A stretch of 64,000 nt of DNA from NCBI RefSeq assembly GCF_949628215.1, contig NW_027441291.1:186001-250000 (forward strand), written 5' to 3'. Origin of the DNA: Phalacrocorax aristotelis (taxonomy: Eukaryota; Chordata; Aves; Suliformes; Phalacrocoracidae). Below, piece by piece: positions 10,754 to 19,130 of the stretch. Positions within the stretch are counted from its first letter, which is position 1. Every line of letters begins with the position of its first letter. The notes below the pieces were generated by a model. The model searched no databases. It had not been told where the DNA came from and saw nothing but the letters and a program-made list of their open reading frames with translations. A program made the position numbers and the translations under genes.

Positions 10754-13700
10754 ATAAACAAGAGTTCACCTTTTTAGTAGACACTGGGGCTGAGAAATCG
10801 ACTATTAGGCAAATACCTGAGGGATGTAAAGTTTCCCCTGAAAAGGTACAAGTAATTGGGGCAAAAGGAGAACCCTTTAAAGTAAGCAAAATCAAAAATG
10901 TGGTATTCGAAACTGAAAATAAATTTGGAATGGGTGAACTCTTGCTCGTCCCTGAAGCAGAATTTAATCTGTTAGGACGAGATTTAATTGTTGAATTGCA
11001 ATTAGAAATTAAAGTAAAAAATCAAGAGCTAACGGTGTCTGCTTATCCTTTGACCGTAGATGATCAAAAACAAATTAACCCCGATGTCTGGTACTCTCCG
11101 GATACAATAAGTAAACTGGAAATCCCACCGATTAAAATTCAAATTTCCGAACCCCACATACCTGTGAGGATAAGGCAATATCCCATATCCCTAGAAGGAC
11201 GGAGAGGATTGAAACCAGAAATTGATCGATTATTAGCACAAGGAATCTTAGAGCCTTGTATGTCACTCTTTAACACTCCCATTTTGCCTGTAAGGAAGCC
11301 AAATGGGAAATATCGGCTCGTACATGATTTAAGGGAAATAAACAAAAGAACTATCACCCGGTTCCCTGTAGTAGCAAATCCATACACACTGCTAAGCAAG
11401 CTAGGACCCCATAACTCCTGGTATAGTGTGGTTGATTTAAAGGATGCCTTTTGGGCCTGTCCACTGGCAGAAGAATGCCGTGATTATTTTGCCTTTGAAT
11501 GGGAAGACATAGAGACAGGCCGCAGACAGCAATTGAGATGGACCGTGCTCCCCCAAGGGTTCACTGAGTCCCCTAACCTGTTTGGACAGGCCCTGGAAGA
11601 GATCTTAAAAGAATACCAGGTACAAACGGGAAATGTGCTGTTACAGTATGTAGATGATCTACTCATAGCAGGGAATAATAAGAAGGATGTAAGAAAAGAA
11701 ACCATTCGACTTCTAAACTTTTTTGCACAACAGGGACTACGGGTATCACAAGAAAAGTTACAATTTGTGGAGGAAAAAGTGAAATATTTGGGGCATTATT
11801 TGTTTAACGGCAAGAAGATATTGGATCCGGAGCGCATTAAGGGAATTCTGGAATTACCTATGCCTGTCACTAAGAGGCAAATTCGACAAGCATTAGGGCT
11901 ATTTGGGTATTGTAGACAATGGATAGAGAATTACAGCTTTAAAGTTAAATTCTTGTATGAACAACTGTCTAAAGACAAAATACCCAAGTGGACCCCTCAG
12001 GATCAAGATCAGTTTATCAGCCTCAAAAGGGAGTTAAGTCAAGCACCGGTTTTAAGCCTCCCAGATCTAAAGCGGCCATTCCATTTATTCGTTAACATAC
12101 ATGAAGGAACAGCATTCGGAGTATTAACTCAGGAATGGGCGGGACAAAAGAAACCAGTAGCATACTTATCAAAGCTGTTGGATCCTGTGAGCAGGGGTTG
12201 GCCAAGTTGTTTACAAATCGTTGTTGCTGCTGCCTTATTACTTGAAGAAACGAATCGTATTACCTTCAATGGGGAAGTTGTCCTATATGCGCCTCATAAC
12301 ATAAGGGGGGTGCTTCAACAAAAAGCAGAAAAATGGCTTACAGATAGCCGACTACTAAAGTATGAGGGAATACTCATAGAATCTCCAAAACTGTCCCTAA
12401 GGACTGTCGGAGCGGTTAACCCTGCAGAATTTTTATACCCAGGGGAAAGTACTGAGTTAATACACGATTGTCTTCAAACGATTGAACAACAAACACGAAT
12501 TCGACCAGATCTAGAAGAAGAGGAATTACAACATGGAGAAATAATTTTTATAGATGGGTCATCTCGAATAGTGGAAGGTAAACGATTGTCAGGGTATGCC
12601 ATCATTAAGTTGGATAAAGGAGAATTTAGGACAATAGAATCGGGCCCCCTGAGTGCCAGCTGGTCGGCTCAAGCCTGTGAGCTGTACGCATTGTGGAAAG
12701 CCTTAGTGTCACTGAAGGGAAAGGATGGAACTATATATACAGACTCACGCTATGCGTTCGGAGTAGTACATACCTTTGGGAAAATATGGGAGGAGAGAGG
12801 ATTTGTTAACTCACAGGGAAAAGAACTGATACACCCAGAATTAATTCGGCGAGTTCTGGGGGCATTGAAAATACCAAATAAAATAGCAGTTGTACATATA
12901 AAGGGACACCAGCGAGGCACGAGTTATCAAGTTAGAGGAAATAATGCAGCTGATACAGAAGCAAAACGAGTAGCAGGCAATTATAGTACGATTTTGACTA
13001 TGCAGCAAGTACCTGTTAGTAATAATTTGAGTTTTGAGTCTGCAGAAAAGGAAAAACTAGAACAAATGGGAGCTAAGGAACAAGATGGTAAGTACATATT
13101 GCCAGATGGGAGAGAAGTCTTGCCGAAGGGCATAGCACTCGAAATCTTTTCAAAAATACACAGTAAAACACACTGGGGAACCCAGGCGTTAGTTGATCAT
13201 TTCAATCAACAGTTTGCCTGTATAAGCGTATATAACATAGCAAAGGCAGTCACTGCAGCCTGCGAGACCTGTCAAAAGGTTAATCGAAACAACATGAGAC
13301 GAAAACCTCTTGGAGGACGTTCCCCAGCATACAGACCTTTCTCACACATACAAGTGGATTTTACTGAACTACCCAGGGTAGGGCGTTACAAATATTTATT
13401 AGTGATGGTGGATCATTTAACACATTATGTTGAGGCTTTTCCTACCTCTAAAGCAACTGCTAACCAAGTTACTAAGGTATTACTTGAACATATTATATCT
13501 CGATATGGAGTACCCGATGTAATCGATTCAGACAGAGGAACACACTTTGTGTCAAAAATTGTTAGAAATCTAACAGGAAGTTTAGGTATTAAGTGGGAAT
13601 ATCATACGCCATGGCATCCACAAAGTTCGGGAAAAGTTGAAAGGATGAACGGAGAAATCAAAACTATTTTGACTAAATTAATGATAGAAACCAAATTATC

Positions 13701-14163
13701 ATGGGTTAAGTGCCTACCCATGGCACTATTAATTCTCAGAACCAGGCCCCGAGCAGATGTAGGGATATCAGCGTTTGAACTGGTGTATGGAATGCCCTAT
13801 AGAATCGAAAGTCCACAAACAAATGTTTTAATTCGAGATCATGTGATTAATGAATATGTTTCACAATTAGCAGAACATCGTAACAAGCTTTGGGAACATG
13901 GACTAATTGTGCAACGACCCCCATTGGACTTAAAAATTCACAATTTTAAACCTGGGGACTGGATATTGGTTAAAACGTGGAAAGAAGAAACCCTAAAACC
14001 CAATTGGGAGGGACCTTATCTTGTTTTGCTTACAACAGAAACAGCTGTCCGGACTGCTGAGCGTGGATGGACTCATGCCAGTCGCATTAAAGGCCCAGTG
14101 ACGAGACCCCACTGGAAAGTAATCAGTACTCCAGGTGACACCAAGATAACTCTGAAAAGATAA
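10681..14163 (+). CDS. pol: Pol (protease, reverse transcriptase, RNase H, integrase), ERV1
   Basis: 1,160 codons in the gag frame, open from the first codon after the UAG, so it is made as Gag-Pol by readthrough. In order: aspartic protease with DTGA (Asp codon 10780); reverse transcriptase with YVDD (11647-11658); RNase H with acidic residues at codons 12553, 12679, 12742 and 12952; integrase with zinc motif H13159-X3-H13171 and C13261-X2-C13270, then the catalytic triad D13357, D13531, E13639 (35 residues between the last two) and a C-terminal GPY motif at 14011. Together these copy genomic RNA into DNA and insert it. All catalytic residues are present with no frameshift, unlike the second provirus in this window. 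Integrase does not overlap env, which is unusual for a simple gammaretrovirus. Confidence 0.97.
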   Translation, partial: ESQGLYILGDRSHHEPLIKLKIGPHKQEFTFLVDTGAEKSTIRQIPEGCKVSPEKVQVIGAKGEPFKVSKIKNVVFETENKFGMGELLLVPEAEFNLLGRDLIVELQLEIKVKNQELTVSAYPLTVDDQKQINPDVWYSPDTISKLEIPPIKIQISEPHIPVRIRQYPISLEGRRGLKPEIDRLLAQGILEPCMSLFNTPILPVRKPNGKYRLVHDLREINKRTITRFPVVANPYTLLSKLGPHNSWYSVVDLKDAFWACPLAEECRDYFAFEWEDIETGRRQQLRWTVLPQGFTESPNLFGQALEEILKEYQVQTGNVLLQYVDDLLIAGNNKKDVRKETIRLLNFFAQQGLRVSQEKLQFVEEKVKYLGHYLFNGKKILDPERIKGILELPMPVTKRQIRQALGLFGYCRQWIENYSFKVKFLYEQLSKDKIPKWTPQDQDQFISLKRELSQAPVLSLPDLKRPFHLFVNIHEGTAFGVLTQEWAGQKKPVAYLSKLLDPVSRGWPSCLQIVVAAALLLEETNRITFNGEVVLYAPHNIRGVLQQKAEKWLTDSRLLKYEGILIESPKLSLRTVGAVNPAEFLYPGESTELIHDCLQTIEQQTRIRPDLEEEELQHGEIIFIDGSSRIVEGKRLSGYAIIKLDKGEFRTIESGPLSASWSAQACELYALWKALVSLKGKDGTIYTDSRYAFGVVHTFGKIWEERGFVNSQGKELIHPELIRRVLGALKIPNKIAVVHIKGHQRGTSYQVRGNNAADTEAKRVAGNYSTILTMQQVPVSNNLSFESAEKEKLEQMGAKEQDGKYILPDGREVLPKGIALEIFSKIHSKTHWGTQALVDHFNQQFACISVYNIAKAVTAACETCQKVNRNNMRRKPLGGRSPAYRPFSHIQVDFTELPRVGRYKYLLVMVDHLTHYVEAFPTSKATANQVTKVLLEHIISRYGVPDVIDSDRGTHFVSKIVRNLTGSLGIKWEYHTPWHPQSSGKVERMNGEIKTILTKLMIETKLSWVKCLPMALLILRTRPRADVGISAFELVYGMPYRIESPQTNVLIRDHVINEYVSQLAEHRNKLWEHGLIVQRPPLDLKIHNFKPGDWILVKTWKEETLKPNWEGPYLVLLTTETAVRTAERGWTHASRIKGPVTRPHWKVISTPGDTKITLKR

Positions 14164-14167
14164 CGTA

Positions 14168-14293
14168 ATGATAAGAACTTTAGTTGATTATTTTGCCGCA
14201 TTACCTTTTGGTATAAAGTGTATATTGCTGTTTATATTTGCTATAATTATCTTTTTTAATCTATTATATATGGAAGCGTACGAAGTGTGTTGA
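14168..14293 (+). CDS. Small membrane-peptide reading frame between pol and env
   Basis: 41 codons from ATG (14168), four bases after the pol stop, to TGA (14291-14293). Residues about 18-34 form an uninterrupted hydrophobic stretch able to span a membrane; the short N-terminal part carries Arg3 and Lys17, and the C-terminal part is short and acidic. No family is recognised. It is in the same frame as the Cys-rich frame that follows directly after its TGA. It could be a free-standing tiny membrane protein, the N-terminal part of a larger accessory protein whose frame is broken by the TGA, or chance. Position between pol and env argues for an accessory gene expressed from spliced RNA. Function unknown. 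Confidence 0.4.
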   Translation: MIRTLVDYFAALPFGIKCILLFIFAIIIFFNLLYMEAYEVC

Positions 14294-14575
14294 AGGAAAT
14301 TGCTAAACTTATGTAGTAACACAATATTGAATATAGAGGAAAAGCTAATAAGCACTTTAGATACACAAATTAGATGCAATCATTTGAACTGCGATTGTTA
14401 TCCATTTGCTCGTTGCAAGTGTAAGGTATGCCAGGATAAATGGTGGACACACTGTGAATATGGATACCCTCCGATAGGAGTTTGCACACAGTGTTGGAAA
14501 ATCCAAAGAACTCTCACTGAGTGGAAATTAAAAACAATTAGAGTCGGAACAAGAAATTATTCGAGGATCCCATGA
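14294..14575 (+). CDS. Cys-rich reading frame between pol and env, no in-frame ATG
   Basis: Open from 14294 (directly after a TGA) to TGA at 14573-14575, about 93 codons, with no in-frame ATG; the first near-cognate start is TTG at 14300. It encodes ten cysteines; the eight in the core are spaced C-X4-C-X-C-X5-C-X-C-X2-C-X7-C-X9-C-X2-C if the last pair is included, suggesting a metal-binding or disulfide-rich fold. The C-terminal third is basic (Lys/Arg rich). No homologue is recognised. Expression would need splicing onto an upstream start, readthrough of the TGA at 14291, or non-AUG initiation. Simple gammaretroviruses have no gene here, so an accessory role is conceivable, but decay of a former gene is equally possible. 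Confidence 0.4.
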   Translation, partial: RKLLNLCSNTILNIEEKLISTLDTQIRCNHLNCDCYPFARCKCKVCQDKWWTHCEYGYPPIGVCTQCWKIQRTLTEWKLKTIRVGTRNYSRIP

Positions 14576-14801
14576 ATGGTGGAAAGTTTTGCCAAAGGAA
14601 TAAACCCTTAGTATTATTGTTACCATTCCAACGAATCAATCCCCTTTGTGGTTGAAATTTTGGCTACAAAGTGCAGAAGGGAAGTACTAGCTGTGTCTTG
14701 CTTAGTCTCATTAGTTAAAGCTGCAAAGTGGGAGGCCTATATAAACAGGCAGAAAGCCTGAAACAGCTGTTCTCCTGAAGATTTCCCTTGCTGCCAAGAA
14801 G
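14576..14801 (+). other. Spacer upstream of env with TATA-like element
   Basis: 226-bp stretch without a supported gene. It holds a TATATAAA at 14738-14745, 57 bp upstream of the env ATG, in a context (GGCCTATATAAACAGGC) resembling a promoter, and a pyrimidine run (TTTCCCTTGCTGCC) before CAAGAAG that could serve as the env splice acceptor. Neither use is demonstrated. Confidence 0.45.
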
Positions 14802-16934
14802 ATGGTACACCCCGTGGCTCGAAGCAACCGAGTCGACGGGCGAGGCAGAGGAGGAACAAACTGTGGAGAAAAGAACCAGAACAATGAGGCGCAAGAGCAG
14901 CTATGGTCGAACTTCCCCAAGACTGGTAAAAGTGTACTTAAATTGGAAAAATTGACAGACACCCTTTTTCCTGGTATATCGTTAGTTTTATTATCGATAA
15001 TAGCCCAAACAAATGGAAAAGGAAACCCTCATGAACCCATGAATTGGACAATAATAAACATACAATATCCAAATAAGCCAATCCAAGCACAAATTATGGA
15101 GGGGGGAACAGTTAGTTTCAATATAAGTTTGCGTTACTTAATCGATGGAGAAATGGATAAGAATTGCAAGCCAATTTATATATGCCCAGCATCGAACCCT
15201 GGTAAATCATATTGTAATCGTCCAGACCATTATTATTGTGCATACTGGGGATGCGAAACATGGGCCTCTGAATGGTCTGCATCTGGAGATCAAAATCTAG
15301 AAATCAAATGGTCACCACAAATATGTCAAAAGAGAAATTGGAGCTACACAGATAGTTACTATAATGGTACATGTAATCATAAAGATATTGGATGTACAGG
15401 CATTAATATAACCATAAAAGATCCTAGTCAGGACTTCTGGCTTGTAGGAAAATTTTGGGGAATTAGATATTACGAACAAGGTGTAGATAGAGGGGGTATT
15501 TTTCAAATTATGAAGAAACCGATGCCCCACGATCCTTTGCCAATAGGACCAAATCTGGTCCTGAATCCGCTCACTTCCTCTGAAGAAAAGATGGCCCCCG
15601 TAATTGTCATAACCCCTTCCTCAGGCTCTCCTTCGAAAACAACTAATGATGCTGTGACTGAATTCTCTTTATCCAGAGATCTAGAGTTGTCAGAACCCAA
15701 GGACCCCTTATGGAATCTAATGCAAGCCTCTTATCGTGCCCTTAATGAAAGCAAACCAAATTTAACTGAAGAATGCTGGTTATGTTATAATATTAGACCA
15801 CCATATTTTGAGGCAGTTGGAAAACCAGGTATGATTCGATGGTCTAATGGTTTAAACCCACAAGAATGTCAATGGGATGACCAGAAGAATCATACGCAAG
15901 GAATTACTATTCAATTAGTAACGGGTCAGGGAAAATGTATAGGCACAGTGCCCGAAAAGTATCAGCCTTTGTGCAGCCGAATAGTCACTAACACCAATAT
16001 AGAGAAACACAAAAATAAAAAGGACAAATGGGCTATCCCGACACCAGGAGCTAAATGGGTTTGTTCAGACATCGGAATAACGCCTTGCCTATCCTTGAAC
16101 GTGTTTAATGAATCTCAGTTTTGCATACAGGTGATTATTGTTCCTCGCCTAATCTATCACACCTCTGAGGAGGTGCTACGCCACTTTGAAGGAAACCTGA
16201 ATAGACAAAAACGAGAGCCAATTACGGCAGTAACCCTAGCTACACTGCTGATAGCGGGTGGAGTTGGAGCAAGTACAGGCATAGCCTCCCTGGTAAAAGG
16301 TCAGGAGTTGCAAAATTTGCAGATGGCTGTAGATGAGGATTTAGCAAAAATAGAGCAATCTATTCAAAATTTAGCCACTTCAGTAAAATCTTTATCAGAA
16401 GTGGTGCTGCAAAATAGGAGAGGATTAGACCTATTGTTCTTAAAGGAAGGAGGGTTATGCGTAGCTCTCAATGAAGAATGTTGTTCGTTTGCTGACCATA
16501 CGGGAGTAGTCCAAGACACCATGTCTGAACTCCGGAAAAGGTTAGAACAACGTAAAAAAGATCGTGAAGCGGGCAAGTTATGGTATGAAAGCTGGTTTAA
16601 TGTTTCACCTTGGCTAACCACTTTGTTGTCTGCTTTAGCAGGACTGCTTATTATGTTGATTCTGGGACTTATATTTGGACCTTGTATATTACGCTGTATT
16701 TTACATTTTATTAAAGAACGGTTTGACCCAGCTAAATTGCTTATTTTGACTACAAGGTCTGAAGCAAAATATAAGAGTGTATCTATTAATGAAGATGACG
16801 ATTGTTGTGAATGCATTATGCCACATAAGAACTATGATTGTAATTGTGAGATATTACCTTGTGAGTGTTATGATAAATGTCGGAATTGTGGAAGAAGATT
16901 TGCCTGCAGTGCCGAAAATGAAAGTAGTGTCTAA
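14802..16934 (+). CDS. env: Envelope glycoprotein (SU-TM), ERV1
   Basis: 710 residues, ATG to TAA, unbroken. The first ~52 residues are polar and basic; the hydrophobic signal core is at about 55-68, so the leader is long for a signal peptide. Surface subunit: several N-glycosylation sites (e.g. N81, N107, N179, N315, N436), a PIGPN-type linker near 247, a proline/serine-rich segment, and CWLC at 325-328. Furin-type site RQKR at 468-471. Transmembrane subunit: hydrophobic fusion peptide from 472, heptad region, the conserved segment preceding CX6CC (C553 to C560-C561), and a membrane anchor at ~604-628. The cytoplasmic tail is ~80 residues with ten cysteines between 668 and 702, which is odd. 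CXXC plus CX6CC marks a gamma-type covalently linked Env. It would bind receptor and fuse membranes; the receptor is unknown. Confidence 0.96.
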   Translation: MVHPVARSNRVDGRGRGGTNCGEKNQNNEAQEQLWSNFPKTGKSVLKLEKLTDTLFPGISLVLLSIIAQTNGKGNPHEPMNWTIINIQYPNKPIQAQIMEGGTVSFNISLRYLIDGEMDKNCKPIYICPASNPGKSYCNRPDHYYCAYWGCETWASEWSASGDQNLEIKWSPQICQKRNWSYTDSYYNGTCNHKDIGCTGINITIKDPSQDFWLVGKFWGIRYYEQGVDRGGIFQIMKKPMPHDPLPIGPNLVLNPLTSSEEKMAPVIVITPSSGSPSKTTNDAVTEFSLSRDLELSEPKDPLWNLMQASYRALNESKPNLTEECWLCYNIRPPYFEAVGKPGMIRWSNGLNPQECQWDDQKNHTQGITIQLVTGQGKCIGTVPEKYQPLCSRIVTNTNIEKHKNKKDKWAIPTPGAKWVCSDIGITPCLSLNVFNESQFCIQVIIVPRLIYHTSEEVLRHFEGNLNRQKREPITAVTLATLLIAGGVGASTGIASLVKGQELQNLQMAVDEDLAKIEQSIQNLATSVKSLSEVVLQNRRGLDLLFLKEGGLCVALNEECCSFADHTGVVQDTMSELRKRLEQRKKDREAGKLWYESWFNVSPWLTTLLSALAGLLIMLILGLIFGPCILRCILHFIKERFDPAKLLILTTRSEAKYKSVSINEDDDCCECIMPHKNYDCNCEILPCECYDKCRNCGRRFACSAENESSV

Positions 16935-16950
16935 TAAACAATAATAGGAT

Positions 16951-16969
16951 AAAAAGAAAAAGGGGGGAT
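16951..16969 (+). other. ERV1 polypurine tract
   Basis: AAAAAGAAAAAGGGGGGAT immediately precedes the 3' LTR start at 16970. It is the purine primer for plus-strand DNA synthesis and fixes the LTR boundary. Confidence 0.93.
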
Positions 16970-17487
16970 TGTGAGAAACTGAACTAAGGTATTGTTTATT
17001 AAGACTTATGTTAAAGCTCAATGTAAAGCATGCGAAGAATACCTCCCAGGCGTGCTTATGCAAGATAACCATCAGATGTCCAAACTTATCGACAGAGATA
17101 AGACAAGCAACCCCATATCACCAGGAAGCAGGAAACGACCCCCTAACAACAACTGAAGCATGCGAAGAATACCTCCCAGGCGTGCTTATGCAAGATAACC
17201 ATCAGATGTCCAAACTTATCGACAGAGATAAGACAAGCAACCCCATATCACCAGGAAGCAGGAAACGACCCCCTAACAACAACTGAAGCATGCGAAAAGT
17301 ACCTCCACTATCTCATTGAACATGGAAGTAAAGATGTATAAAGAGAGACTGTTTGAACTGCTCAGTACGGCAGTTGGCGGAGCGCAGACTCCCCTGCCGT
17401 CCAGCGCTGTATTTGCTCATATTCTACTTGCTACAATTAATAAAATTCTAATTGGATTATGATCCATTGTGGTCTAAATTTATGACA
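16970..17487 (+). repeat. ERV1 3' LTR
   Basis: 518 bp, offset exactly 8,622 bp from the 5' LTR and identical to it as far as can be read by eye, including both 130-bp U3 units. TATAAA at 17337-17342 and AATAAA at 17439-17444, the signal that would end viral transcripts. Followed by the target-site duplication GTCT (17488-17491). Confidence 0.97.
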
Positions 17488-17491
17488 GTCT

Positions 17492-17740
17492 GCTGCAGCT
17501 CCTTGGAAACAATTCGTTCCTTATTTTCTGCCCTTGGGCAGGCGTTGTGCTTTCCAGATAATGCAGCCTCTCCTGTGCCTGTCCACGCCGTGCATTTTGT
17601 CCTGCCCTTGCTTGAAAAGGCTCTCCTTGCCTTCCTCCCCTCTGCTGCAGTTGCCTTAATCTCTCGCTGCTGCTGCTGCTGGAAGAGGGATAAAGGGAGT
17701 GTTGTCGATCGGGTTGTTAAAAGCTTTTTCGCGGGCTGTA
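17492..17740. other. Unique host sequence downstream of ERV1
   Basis: About 250 bp of moderately GC-rich single-copy-looking DNA with a short GCTGCTGCTGCTG run near 17668. It has no counterpart in copy B. No supported gene. Confidence 0.5.
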
Positions 17741-18850
17741 ACGCGCGGGAAAGGGGGGCCGGGGGGGAGGATCAGTTTGCGGGGAAAATGGGAAACCAAC
17801 ATCACCTTCCCCTCCTACGGCGCAGCCCGGCCGCACGGCTCCCCGGGGATGCCCCTGCCCGCGGGTGTACCGTGTGTGCGCCCCCCGCGTGGGGCGGGGG
17901 ACGACGACACCCCCCCACACACCGTCGGCGGCACTGGGGCAACCCCTGCCCCAGGGCTCCGCGCTCGTACCCGGCTCTCCCCGCTCCGGCACGGCACGGG
18001 GCTGGACGCACCGAGAAGACCCCGGAGCGGCTTCTCGCGTCCGGGCGAGAACAGGGCCCGGCCCCGAGCAGCAGAGCGGGCACCGCCGGTAGCTCGGAGG
18101 AGCGGGGCCGGCTCGGCTCGAGGCGTCAGAGCGAAAAGGGACGAGAACCGTCCCGGAGCGTCCGGGGGTTGGGGGGGTTGGCGGGATGGTCCGGTGGCCG
18201 GGTTCGGCTCCGTGCCGGGCCGTGGGGCAGCCGGAGCCGCGCCAGAGCAGGTGAGGAGCCGCATGGCCGGGCGCGCTGTGGGTCGGCGGGTTTGGGCTGT
18301 GGGGTCTCCCGGTCCGCGGAGCCCCCGGGGGGGCGGCGGGGTGCGGGCAGCAGCGGCCCCGGGCCGAGCGCTGTCGTGGGTCGGTGGTTGGGTTTTGGGG
18401 CCGAGCCCGTGCCCGTCCCCGGGGAGTAGGGGCAGCCCCACCCGGCTCTCGACTGCTCCTCGTCGGGGTCGGGCGGCGGCGGCGGCGACCCCGGCGGGGG
18501 CTCCTGCGGTGCCGGGCGGGTCCCCCCTTGCCCGCGAGGCAGGCAGGGACCCCGGCTGCTGCCGCCGCGGTTTGCTGGAGGCGGGCCGGGCCCGGCCCCC
18601 TGTGGGGTTGGGGTGCGGGCCCGGCGCTGCCGGGGAAACGAGGCCTGCGAGAGCAGGAAGAAAGCGCTGCCGGGCCGGCGCTGGGCTGCCCCGCCGGGGT
18701 GCGGGGCCGGGCCCGCGCAGTTCAGTTCCCAAGGCCTCCCCGACAGTGCCCGCGTGGGCCGTGGGGGTGCAGGGCTGCGGGGTGGCTGCGCTCTCCGCGG
18801 CCCTGAGCGTTGCCCGTGGGGACTGCGGAGGGGGCCGGGACGCAGCCAGG
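17741..18850 (+). promoter_or_regulatory. Second CpG-rich island (host, copy A only)
   Basis: Very high GC and CpG density over ~1.1 kb, with a splice-donor-like CAG|GTGAGG at 18250/18251. Open frames span it in several phases on both strands but consist of Arg/Gly/Pro/Ala-rich translation without conserved features, so they are treated as shadows of base composition. It may be an alternative promoter of the same unidentified gene. It is absent from copy B. Confidence 0.5.
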
Positions 18851-19130
18851 TTCAGCTGGTTTGGTCCCTGAGCGTGGAGAGCACAGCTCTTCTGTTCCTG
18901 GGCCTTGAGAGCAGGCTCCTGTGGCTGACGCCGGGGCCCTGAAACAGATCGAGTCGTGCGTTTTGAGGGCCTGAGCGAGGGGACTAAGTGGTGTGGTTTT
19001 GGGCTGAGGAGCAGAGGTCAAGTGCTGCGCTTTTGGGACTTGAGAACAGGCTCAGCAGCTGGGCTTTTTGGCTCAGAACCGGTCCCAAAGTGAGCTGGTT
19101 TGGGGGCCAAAAGCAGAAGCCGGTTTGGCT
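18851..19130 (+). repeat. Degenerate ~34-bp tandem repeat
   Basis: Recurrent blocks of the form (T/G)TTTGG..C.TGAG...AGAGCAGG.TC, about 30-37 bp apart, e.g. starting near 18857, 18890, 18960, 18997, 19029 and 19060. The copies are strongly diverged, so this is an old minisatellite; boundaries are approximate. Confidence 0.5.

Larger units (their letters stand above)
8348..17487 (+). mobile_element. ERV1: complete gammaretrovirus-type endogenous provirus
   Basis: A 9,140-bp provirus flanked by the 4-bp duplication GTCT (8344-8347 and 17488-17491), the duplication length typical of gammaretroviral integrase. The order is LTR, tRNA-His primer site, leader, gag, UAG, pro-pol, two small frames, env, polypurine tract, LTR. 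The LTRs are 518 bp each and no difference was found on line-by-line reading. gag, pol and env have no frameshift or premature stop. Family placement rests on gag and pol sharing a frame across a UAG, a single CCHC knuckle, a PPPY late motif, an SU CXXC motif, a TM CX6CC motif and a polypurine tract. Intactness and LTR identity indicate a recent insertion. Whether it is transcribed or infectious is not visible here. Confidence 0.97.

Noticed and set aside
8895-14798. Definite splice map for env or accessory RNA
   Set aside because: Donor-like sites are clear, but acceptors before the Cys-rich frame and env are weak by eye; no junction could be fixed.
16364-16816. Antisense open frames under gag, pol and env (e.g. 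150 codons here)
   Set aside because: No antisense promoter or conserved motif was seen; they are shadows of the sense genes.
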